In this document: one piece after another, positions 18,002 through 24,413 of the stretch
Position numbering within the stretch: position 1 is the stretch's first letter
How the letters are laid out: each line of letters opens with the position of its first letter
From: an uncultured Oscillospiraceae bacterium
Lineage (GTDB): Bacteria > Bacillota > Clostridia > Oscillospirales > Acutalibacteraceae
DNA length: 64,000 nucleotides
Assembly (NCBI GenBank): GCA_900539845.1
Contig: UQDP01000011.1
Location: forward strand, 1-64,000
Direction of reading: 5' to 3'
Program-made: the position numbers and the translations under genes
Notes under the pieces: model-generated
Database searches by the model: none
Seen by the model: only the letters and a program-made list of their open reading frames with translations
What the model was told of the DNA's origin: nothing

Positions 18002-18161
18002 GCCAAGTGCGCATAGGTTGAAGGATACGAAATACTGATTCACTTTTTACAAAAAAGATGGTTAGTATCGTAGCCTTGTTTGCTTATGCCATTATTTAAA
18101 CAAGTTGCTTTTTCAAGTCCTTCTTAAGATTCGGAAAGGACTTATATGCTACGCACTTGGC
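18002..18161 (+). ncRNA. Candidate structured RNA with closed multi-branch fold
   Basis: The ends pair over a long range: GCCAAGTGCG..TAG (18002-18016) with CTACGCACTTGGC (18149-18161), a 10+3 bp stem with a two-base bulge. Inside lie three hairpins in order: 18026-18038 with 18063-18072; 18075-18081 with 18098-18104 (CTTGTTT/AAACAAG); 18115-18122 with 18136-18143 (AAGTCCTT/AAGGACTT). The strand is not settled, because the stems also fold on the complement. It is not a tRNA, tmRNA or riboswitch that I recognise. It lies ~70 bases upstream of a sigma-like gene of the mobile module. Confidence 0.5.
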
Positions 18162-18190
18162 AGCCTTACATAGCAAAGTATCCATAATAG

Positions 18191-18224
18191 CCTTTCTAAA
18201 TTTTATAAAAAAATTTAGAAAGGA
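18191..18224 (+). promoter_or_regulatory. Hairpin covering the ribosome binding site of the sigma-like gene
   Basis: CCTTTCTAAATTT (18191-18203) pairs perfectly with AAATTTAGAAAGG (18211-18223). The Shine-Dalgarno AAAGGA lies in the 3' arm, six bases before the ATG at 18230, so translation should be off unless the stem is opened. Confidence 0.65.
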
Positions 18225-18229
18225 ATATT

Positions 18230-18631
18230 ATGAAATACGAATATAAATTTTCAGATATAAGTGAAATCATAGAAATTGATGAATATTGGTACAGTTTACT
18301 TAAATCTTTCGATAGAAGTGAACACGCAAACGACAAAAAAGAAAAGCGATATTCATTGAGATTTGAAGCCTTTCTTTTTAAAGGAAAAAATTTTGAAGAT
18401 CCTAACTGTAATCTTGATAATATTTTGCTTGATAGATTTAAGAAAGATGCATTAAACAGAGCACTTAACTGCCTTAGTTTAAAGCAACAGGATTTAATTG
18501 CGGCAATATACTTTGATGGAATATCTGTTAGTGAATATGCCATTAAAGAAGGTGTTGAACAATCCGCAATATCACACCGTCTTAAAACTGCCAAAAAAAA
18601 TTTGAAAAAATTTTTAAAAAAATCCTCATAA
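18230..18631 (+). CDS. Sigma-70 region 4-like / YlxM-like DNA-binding protein of mobile element
   Basis: 133 residues. The C-terminal half is a sigma-region-4-type helix-turn-helix: CLSLKQQDLIAAIYFDGISV, SEYAIKEGVEQSAISHRLKT, AKKNLKKFLKK. The N-terminal half is charged and helical (RYSLRFEAFLFKGKNFEDPN) and contains no region 2, so it is too short for a complete sigma factor. Such proteins are common next to integration or excision genes in Firmicute integrative elements, where they probably regulate transfer or excision. Its ribosome binding site is buried in a hairpin. Confidence 0.65.
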   Translation: MKYEYKFSDISEIIEIDEYWYSLLKSFDRSEHANDKKEKRYSLRFEAFLFKGKNFEDPNCNLDNILLDRFKKDALNRALNCLSLKQQDLIAAIYFDGISVSEYAIKEGVEQSAISHRLKTAKKNLKKFLKKSS

Positions 18632-18985
18632 AATAGGCTTTTTTTGTCCGTATAGTGAAGAAATTCATTTTCTTCAATATATGGACCTTGAAAACTGAAT
18701 ACAAGATACAGCAGTTACATTGCTCAGTTATCCGAGCTGTCTCAGGTAAAAGACAAGGGCGAAGACGAGCTGCGTGACAATGATACTTCCGCAAAGCGGG
18801 CCGCGCGAAGGGGCCGGTGAGATTCCGATGAGGGCCAATACCATGGTCGGCTGTTGTATACCCAAGCATCAGGGGTGTCGTGGACAAATATGATGATAAA
18901 AACTCAAGTTATTATACGCAAAACACAATAACAGAGCAACGCTGTTATTGCCAACGGCGTTGCTCTTACTATACAGGAGTAACAC
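18632..18985. other. Non-coding block with a GC-rich patch
   Basis: No gene is supported. ACCTTGAAAACTGAATA at 18685-18701 recurs, with one change, at 19219-19235, just before the recombinase. A GC-rich patch at ~18740-18880 contrasts with its surroundings. It is likely leader or recombination-associated DNA of the element. Confidence 0.5.
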
Positions 18986-19154
18986 GATGATAAATGCCAA
19001 CAATCATCAGTATGAAACAAGAGAATTTGCGGGATGCAATATCAAGTTGTTTTTTACTGAATCAGAAAACAAAGAAGTAAAAAGTTATGTACTTAACAAT
19101 TTACTTGACGCCTTTGAAAAGAGAAACAATATTTGTGGTGACTACACTATTTAA
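18986..19154 (+). CDS. Small TnpW-like transposon-encoded protein
   Basis: 55 residues from ATG 18986, preceded by CAGGAG at 18974; an upstream in-frame ATG has no such signal. The sequence reads MINANNHQYETREFAGCNIK then LFFTESENKEVKSYVLNNLL, ending GDYTI. The mixture of a short beta segment (IKLFFTES) and a helix (EVKSYVLNNLLDAFEKR) fits the small TnpW-type proteins found before serine recombinases in Clostridial mobile elements. Function in those elements is not established. Matched by pattern and position, not by search. Confidence 0.55.
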
Positions 19155-19243
19155 TAAACGTATGCTGGACGCAGGAACTTGTTTCATATATAATAGTATA
19201 TAGATCAACGATCCCTGTACCTTGAAAACAGAATAGTGCGGTC

Positions 19244-19275
19244 CCACATTACTATAACAACAGAGAATGTGAGGA
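19244..19275 (+). promoter_or_regulatory. Hairpin at the recombinase ribosome binding site
   Basis: CACATT (19245-19250) pairs with AATGTG (19266-19271), extended by CC/GG across a bulged A, so the GAGGA Shine-Dalgarno (19271-19275) is partly occluded before the ATG at 19283. A near copy of the 18685 sequence lies immediately upstream at 19219. Confidence 0.4.
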
Positions 19276-19282
19276 CGATAAT

Positions 19283-20887
19283 ATGAAACGAGTTTATTGC
19301 TTATACAGAGTATCTACCAAAGGTCAGGTCGACAAGGATGATATCCCGATGCAGAAAACAGCCTGTCATGAATTTGCCGAACGGCAGGACGGATGGGTGA
19401 TCGTAAAGGAGTTTTACGAAAAAGGCGTATCAGGATATAAAGTATCGGCTGAAGACAGAGATGCCATTCAGGACATAAAGACAGCAGCCGAGCGAAAAGA
19501 ATTCGATATCCTGCTTGTCTTTATGTTTGACAGACTTGGCAGACGGCAGAATGAAACACCGTTTGTTGTAGAATGGTTTAATCAGCAGGGCATTGAGGTT
19601 TGGAGTACACAGGAAGGGCAGCAGAGATTTGAAAACGAAGCTGACTATCTTATAAACTTTATGCGTTTCTGGCAGGCTAACGGTGAAAGTCGCAAAACTT
19701 CAACTCGTGTTAAAACAAGACTCAGCCAATTAACTGCAGAAGGAGTTTATACCGGTGGAAATATACCGCATGGCTATAAACTCGTTCCTAGTGGCACATA
19801 TAACAAAAGAGGAAAAGAACTCAAGCAGATTGTTATTGATGAAGACGAGGCTGAACTTGTTAAACTGATATTCAGTAAAACACACAAAGAAGGACTCGGC
19901 TCACACCAACTGGCTACCTTGCTAAACAATAAAGGTGTTCGTTCCCATAACGGAAGTAAGTTTCAATGCAATACGATAAACAGAATACTTAAAAATCGTA
20001 TGTACTGCGGATATTTAATATCAGGCGAAACAACTTCTCCTCATCTGCCTTATCTGCAGATAATCGATGAGCATGAGTTTAATGAAGTACAAAAAATTCT
20101 TAAACAACGCTCAAAGAAGAACGATGAAAAGCAGCAGATAGCCAAGACCACAAGAGGTCATGCATTATTATCAGGTAATGTATATTGTGCTCATTGCGGC
20201 GGACATATGATATCAACAAGTCATGTTGAAAAATATACTTGTGCCGATGGTTCGGTAAGAGAATCAAGAAGAACAAGATATATGTGCTTAAATCGCACTC
20301 GTTCAAAAACTTGCAGAGAGGCACAGTCAGTGTATTCAGCAGAAAAGGTTGATAAAGCTGTGGAATCGGTTATCTTGGAATATCTTGAAAAAATCAAGCA
20401 AACACCAAAATCAATTGCTGTTGAAAAGCGATACCAAGCCGAGCTTCAAGCAATGAGAAAAAAGCTCAATGAGTTAAAAAAGGATAATGAAACCTTAAAG
20501 AAACAACTCATTGAACTGTCAGGAGAAATTGCTAACGCACTAATGGGCAACAGCAAATTCACTCCCGATATGTTATCAGACGCAATTGAAGCCACAAAGA
20601 AAAAGATTTCCGACAATTCAGAGCAGATATCTGACTATGAACTTAAAGTAGGAAATCAGCAAACAGCAATAGATAACCTTGATTATTACTATGACAACTT
20701 TAGAAGTTGGGCAGACGAATATCAATACGCAACAAGAGAACAGAAAAAGATGATAGCTTGTAAACTTATTAAAGAAGTTCGTATCGGTAAGGATTATAAC
20801 ATTGACATAGTCTTTGATATGAACTACAGGCAATTCCTTGACTGCGAAGAAAGCAATATACCGTCTGAGCTTAAAATAGCAAGTTAA
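19283..20887 (+). CDS. Large serine recombinase (site-specific integrase)
   Basis: 534 residues. The resolvase catalytic domain (1-150) carries the nucleophile Ser11 in YRVSTKGQ, the DxxR region (EDRDAIQDI) and FDRLGRRQNET. A recombinase domain follows (HGYKLVPSG, EDEAELVKLIFSKT, LNNKGVRSHNG, NRMYCGYLISGE). Then a zinc ribbon (YCAHCGGHM with YTC, CLNRTRSKTCREA, ~290-345) and a coiled coil (~370-470). Everything needed for integration and excision is present, and no frame break is seen. It ends 64 bases before the 3' part of a tRNA-Asn gene, the probable att site. This defines the right end of an integrative element that extends leftwards. Confidence 0.95.
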   Translation: MKRVYCLYRVSTKGQVDKDDIPMQKTACHEFAERQDGWVIVKEFYEKGVSGYKVSAEDRDAIQDIKTAAERKEFDILLVFMFDRLGRRQNETPFVVEWFNQQGIEVWSTQEGQQRFENEADYLINFMRFWQANGESRKTSTRVKTRLSQLTAEGVYTGGNIPHGYKLVPSGTYNKRGKELKQIVIDEDEAELVKLIFSKTHKEGLGSHQLATLLNNKGVRSHNGSKFQCNTINRILKNRMYCGYLISGETTSPHLPYLQIIDEHEFNEVQKILKQRSKKNDEKQQIAKTTRGHALLSGNVYCAHCGGHMISTSHVEKYTCADGSVRESRRTRYMCLNRTRSKTCREAQSVYSAEKVDKAVESVILEYLEKIKQTPKSIAVEKRYQAELQAMRKKLNELKKDNETLKKQLIELSGEIANALMGNSKFTPDMLSDAIEATKKKISDNSEQISDYELKVGNQQTAIDNLDYYYDNFRSWADEYQYATREQKKMIACKLIKEVRIGKDYNIDIVFDMNYRQFLDCEESNIPSELKIAS

Positions 20888-20951
20888 TTGCTTATTATAT
20901 ATACATATTATATATATTAATCATTTTCTGGTGTTTACTTCGACACTAACG

Positions 20952-21007
20952 AGAGCATGCGGCTGTTAACCGCAGGGTCGTTGGTTCGAGTCCAACTTGG
21001 GGAGCCA
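20952..21007 (+). tRNA. tRNA-Asn (GTT) 3' fragment at attachment junction
   Basis: From AGAGCATGCGG the sequence matches a tRNA-Asn: anticodon arm with GTT (CGGCTGTTAACCG), variable loop, T arm GGTTCGAGTCC, 3' acceptor strand TTGGGGA, discriminator and encoded CCA. The 5' acceptor strand and most of the D arm (about 22 bases) are absent and replaced by TTTACTTCGACACTAACG, so it cannot fold as a tRNA. It lies directly downstream of the serine recombinase and is the expected chromosomal half of a recombination site. Bases 20888-20951 hold an AT repeat (TATATATAC-type) and nothing else. Confidence 0.85.
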
Positions 21008-21012
21008 AAAGA

Positions 21013-21043
21013 AAGGAACCGTAAAACGGTTCCTTTTTTCTTT
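21013..21043 (+). terminator. Terminator of the tRNA-Asn locus
   Basis: AAGGAACCGT (21013-21022) pairs with ACGGTTCCTT (21026-21035), followed by TTTTCTTTG. It would have ended the original tRNA transcript. Confidence 0.85.
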
Positions 21044-21133
21044 GTGTTTTAGGAGCGTTAGTGAGGGAAACAGCCCCGCCCCTGCGTGATATTGCTTTCC
21101 AGAACAAAATAATGCTATCAAGTCACAACTTAC

Positions 21134-21186
21134 CAACAAATTTCGCGGAAACGGGCGGAGTACAGCGGGGGTCACTCCCCGCTGTA
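21134..21186. repeat. Accessory-region hairpin repeat, copy 1
   Basis: About 53 bases, beginning CAACAAATTTCGC and ending in a 10-bp stem TACAGCGGGG/CCCCGCTGTA. It lies just past the stop of the minus-strand gene ending at 21226. Copies 2 and 3 (22506, 23175) hold the same place behind the next two genes. Confidence 0.85.
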
Positions 21187-21225
21187 TGTGATATTGATTT
21201 TGATTTGTTGAGGTAGAAAAATTAC

Positions 21226-22395
21226 TTAGGTTTCTATATATTTTATAGAATTTTTTTTACACCATTGTATGAGAATACGGCTTAAATATTTTTTTCTAAA
21301 ATCAAAATAGTCTTTCAAATCTTGAGAGGAAGCCGATATTTTATTTTTTTGCATTGAATTTGAATGATTGAAAAATGCTTCTTGAATTCTTTTTTCACTG
21401 CAATAGGGCATCTCCAAGAATTCTTCACTCTCTTTGATTGAATTTTTACTATTGCTGTAAATATAAATTTTTTTACTGAAAACAATATCTTTTTCTGTAC
21501 AGAAATTTATTGCTTCGGAAACAAATATTCCGTCAGTGGGAACATATAGGTTGTTATCGTTGGTTTCCTGTTCAAGAATATAGTGTTCCGGCTTAGATAT
21601 TTCACTGTCTAAAGCAATACCTGTTTCTTTGCTCCACTTTTCAGCGATGGGTTTTAATAAATTTAAGCAATAGTATTTATAGCTCAAACAATCACTGACC
21701 CGGATTGTTCTATTTTTTTGGAGAAAACGTATTTCATATTCTGCCTCTTTTCGTTTTTCTGTGTCGTTTTGAAAACAAGCTAAATATGAGTCGATTTTTC
21801 TGCTGTTTATTTTCGTTAAAAAATCATATAACAAATCATCCGATGAGATATGCAGCAGCGGAAAATACCTGTTTGTGTCCACTCCTTTGTCTGTATTTGC
21901 TTCGTCAACGATTGCTTTTGTCTCAGAATCATAATAATATTTTTCTGAGTAAAGCAACTGATTTGGCAACGAATAATATAGCAGAGTATGAATTTGCAAT
22001 TCAGGTAGTTTGATTACTGTAAAGTCGGAGCATTTTGAAGTGAAATAAAATAGTTCGTTCTTTTCATCACTCAGAAGCAAATGGAATTCAAAACTATCAT
22101 TTTCAATATAAAGTTCATCAGCCAAGCATATTTTGTCTTTCAAATCACAATTTTCAATGATATTTTGATCTTTCAGAGTGATTCTTATTGCCTGCTTATG
22201 ATCAGATAACAGGATTTTAATAGATAAACGATGGCGATCATTCTTTATACTGATGATCTCGGCGTCGTGCAGTGAAATATCTCTGTATGTTTTTGGAAAT
22301 TGATATTTGCTTTTTTCATAATAACGCTTGTAGTCGGTTTCTTTTTCTGAAAAGATGCAGCCGTTATTGTACCATTCTTTTGTAAAATACTTCAT
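21226..22395 (-). CDS. Immunity-like protein (DUF4085-type), orphan
   Basis: 389 residues, no signal peptide or membrane segment, AT-rich codons. The start MKYFTKEWYNNG and the SLHDAEIISI motif followed by paired beta strands resemble DUF4085/Imm-type proteins. The C-terminal ~40 residues (KDYFDFRKKYLSRILIQWCK, KNSIKYIE) resemble the C-terminus of the neighbour at 22574 (YLKPILIEWCKKNKITYID). The N-terminal part resembles the product of 23249. It therefore looks like a composite of the two smaller neighbours. It lies in a minus-strand row downstream of an RHS core, where toxin-immunity genes usually sit. The toxin it would neutralise is not present. Function is inferred. Confidence 0.6.
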   Translation of the reverse strand: MKYFTKEWYNNGCIFSEKETDYKRYYEKSKYQFPKTYRDISLHDAEIISIKNDRHRLSIKILLSDHKQAIRITLKDQNIIENCDLKDKICLADELYIENDSFEFHLLLSDEKNELFYFTSKCSDFTVIKLPELQIHTLLYYSLPNQLLYSEKYYYDSETKAIVDEANTDKGVDTNRYFPLLHISSDDLLYDFLTKINSRKIDSYLACFQNDTEKRKEAEYEIRFLQKNRTIRVSDCLSYKYYCLNLLKPIAEKWSKETGIALDSEISKPEHYILEQETNDNNLYVPTDGIFVSEAINFCTEKDIVFSKKIYIYSNSKNSIKESEEFLEMPYCSEKRIQEAFFNHSNSMQKNKISASSQDLKDYFDFRKKYLSRILIQWCKKNSIKYIET

Positions 22396-22505
22396 ACAAT
22401 TACCCCGTCACATTACAGCAAATAAAAGATGTGCGCCCGGTTATTTTTACTTATATGATAATGGCAGTATTATTCCGTTTCCGTGTAAACACCATCATGC
22501 GTTTT

Positions 22506-22558
22506 CAACAAATTTCGCAGAAACGGATCGAGTACAGTGGGGAGCACTCCCCGTTGTA
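22506..22558. repeat. Accessory-region hairpin repeat, copy 2
   Basis: It begins with the same CAACAAATTTCGC as copy 1, with scattered substitutions, and keeps the stem (ACAGTGGGG/CCCCGTTGT, with compensating G-T and T-G changes). The compensation suggests the hairpin itself matters. Confidence 0.8.
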
Positions 22559-22573
22559 TGTTGCAAATGAACA

Positions 22574-22957
22574 TTAATTAAGATCGTCTATATAAGTTAT
22601 TTTGTTCTTTTTGCACCATTCGATCAGTATCGGTTTTAAATAATCTTTTGCATAATCGAAATAGTGATCATAAAGTAAGTGATCATATTTTTTATTATAG
22701 TCAATAAAATATCGAAATTCGACTTCAAAATTATTGCTTTTATGCAACATCTTTTTTTCTTTATCTAAATGATAATGATCTAGAAAAGAATCGTAGATCT
22801 CAGAGTCCCGAATATAAGGAAGAAAAACGTAATCTTTATATAAGGTTAACTTGTGTAAATCTACTTCCGATGCTTCTACAAGTTCGTTTTTCTTTTTTAG
22901 ATAGACCATTCCGGGTGAATCCATATTGGATATAAACAATTTTAATGATATACTCAT
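22574..22957 (-). CDS. Small immunity-like protein
   Basis: 127 residues from ATG 22957 (GGAAC upstream), preferred over an upstream in-frame ATG. It is acidic, aromatic and soluble: KLFISNMDSPGMVYLKKKNE, IYDSFLDHYHLDKEKKM, and a C-terminal YLKPILIEWCKKNKITYID. That last stretch aligns with the C-terminus of the 389-residue neighbour. No catalytic motif. It lies in the row of AT-rich genes behind the truncated RHS core and is probably an orphan immunity gene. The exact family is not recognised. Confidence 0.55.
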   Translation of the reverse strand: MSISLKLFISNMDSPGMVYLKKKNELVEASEVDLHKLTLYKDYVFLPYIRDSEIYDSFLDHYHLDKEKKMLHKSNNFEVEFRYFIDYNKKYDHLLYDHYFDYAKDYLKPILIEWCKKNKITYIDDLN

Positions 22958-23174
22958 GGCTTTGTTCCGTTTGTGATTTATAATTGTGTATACTGAATTT
23001 GCTTTTCGTAATCTACTGGTCCTCCACACCAAATATGTATTATGTGATTAGCGTCATGATAATGTGCATATTGTCTGTTTCCATGAACTTCGGGTTTACT
23101 TTGTATCTAAAAAGCGGCAAGAGCTGCAAAAACGATTGTGCTTCCAATATCAATAATGCTGTTGTTCATGTTTT

Positions 23175-23226
23175 CAACAAATTTCGCGGAGACGGGCGGA
23201 GGGCAGCGGGAGTAGTACCTGCTGTA
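23175..23226. repeat. Accessory-region hairpin repeat, copy 3
   Basis: Shares TTTTCAACAAATTTCGC with copy 2, then diverges (CAGCGGGAGTAGTACCTGCTG), with a weaker stem. It lies 23 bases past the stop of the minus-strand gene ending at 23249. Confidence 0.7.
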
Positions 23227-23248
23227 TTCTTTAATTCAAAGACTGTCT

Positions 23249-23692
23249 TTATTCTATTGAGATTTTCTGAAATTCAATATAATAATTTGAACCTGATGGA
23301 CAACAGACTTCATGCGAAAAACGTTTATCACTGATTTTGTAAAACTCATCGATTCCGTATTCATCGTGCCGAACATCCTGAAAATGATTTTCATTGAAAC
23401 AGCACTTAAAAGATTGAACATTTTGATATTTTATGGTTTTGCTTTGTTTGGTGTAATCGTCATACAGCGTAACGAAAACAGTATTTCGTTTTCCGTCATA
23501 ACACTGTTTAACACATTGCAAAATCCAGTCGTGGAACCCTGTGAATTTAAAATACTCGGTAATGAATTTTTTTGAAAAAGTATCTCGTATTTCTTTATCA
23601 AAATACTCATTATATTTTTCTGTTTCTTTTTCACAAAGATTTACAGACATTTCGTCATTGCCCAGATAATGTTCTATTTTTATGAATCTCAT
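23249..23692 (-). CDS. Small immunity-like protein
   Basis: 147 residues, ATG preceded by GGAAGGTAAAAT. A helical start (EKETEKYNEYFDKEIRDTF) is followed by FTGFHDWIL and paired beta strands (NTVFVTLYDDYTKQSKTIKY), ending SNYYIEFQKISIE. The FHDWIL-plus-strands block resembles the LHDAEI block of the 389-residue neighbour and of Imm/DUF4085-type proteins. Soluble, no signal sequence. Likely another orphan immunity gene in this row; inferred from similarity between neighbours and from context. Confidence 0.55.
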   Translation of the reverse strand: MRFIKIEHYLGNDEMSVNLCEKETEKYNEYFDKEIRDTFSKKFITEYFKFTGFHDWILQCVKQCYDGKRNTVFVTLYDDYTKQSKTIKYQNVQSFKCCFNENHFQDVRHDEYGIDEFYKISDKRFSHEVCCPSGSNYYIEFQKISIE

Positions 23693-23865
23693 ATTTTACC
23701 TTCCTTACAGCATTTCCTTAAATTTACGGTGCGGTTGCAAAAGGAATTAAAACGGCAGCAAAAACTATTTTCCAATGCCCCTTATTGCGCTCCGATTGCG
23801 GTGAACTCAATCGCATCATTTTCGTCCGTTTCATCTTATATGTGCTGTTTTATGGGATTGAACAA

Positions 23866-24413
23866 TTATCGGTTTTTTCTTTTCATTATCTCATCGACAA
23901 GTCCCAAATTATCTTCAACCGCAAATGCAATTCTGTTGTTATTAACAAGCTCGATAACAATATAGCTTTGCCATTTGGATATATACATTTGAGTTTCCCA
24001 AGCCGTGAAATGACCTTTACCGCTATATATATTTATATTCTTTATTTGCCAAGTATAAAAAGTATATTTGATTCCTCTTATGCTATGAAAGTTTCCTCTG
24101 ACAAAACAACCGTTTTTTATGACTATTTTGTTGTCATCAAAAATATATACACCTTTTTTGTGAAAACATAAAGTAAATTAAATATAATCCACCCAAAGAG
24201 AATGATTAATATACAAGCGATAAATCCGTGTTTGAATTGAATCGTTTCATATAAAATTTTATCTATCAGTAATGCTATTACTAAATAAAACGGCAAAATA
24301 CGCCTGGTTATAGTTATTGCGTTCGCACTTGCAGCAAGAAAGAGGTTGATTATTTTATTTCCAATGGTTGGGTATGAATATTTATAGAAAATCACTTTAT
24401 CTGTATTTTTCAT
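23866..24413 (-). CDS. Membrane protein with PH-like tail, split by -1 frameshift
   Basis: The ATG at 24413 overlaps the stop of the RHS frame. The first frame gives 96 residues with two membrane segments (RRILPFYLVIALLIDKILYE; ACILIILFGWIIFNLLYVFT) and stops at 24123. The -1 frame continues without interruption from A AAA AAG (plus 24153-24160) as GVYIFDDNKIVIKNGCFV ... FTAWETQMYISK ... VIELVNNNRIAFAVEDN ... VDEIMKRKNR, ending at 23866. That tail has the strand pattern of bacterial PH-like domains. The original gene was thus about 180 residues. Whether the shift is a mutation or programmed is open. A membrane immunity role is inferred from position. Confidence 0.6.

Noticed and set aside
18002..18161. 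CRISPR array, tmRNA or tRNA cluster in the structured stretch
   Set aside because: There are no regular direct repeats with spacers, no CCA-ended cloverleaf and no tag-peptide frame.
18582..18887. Minus-strand frame of 101 codons over the GC-rich patch
   Set aside because: No start signal, runs into the sigma-like gene, and its composition reflects the non-coding GC-rich block.
20966..21175. Minus-strand frame across the tRNA-Asn fragment, containing LPKLDSNQRP
   Set aside because: This peptide is a well-known false translation of tRNA and terminator DNA; it has no ribosome binding site and overlaps the tRNA fragment.
23669..24171. Two plus-strand frames opposite the frameshifted membrane-protein gene
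   Set aside because: Neither has a ribosome binding site, and the minus strand gives a coherent protein once the -1 shift is allowed.
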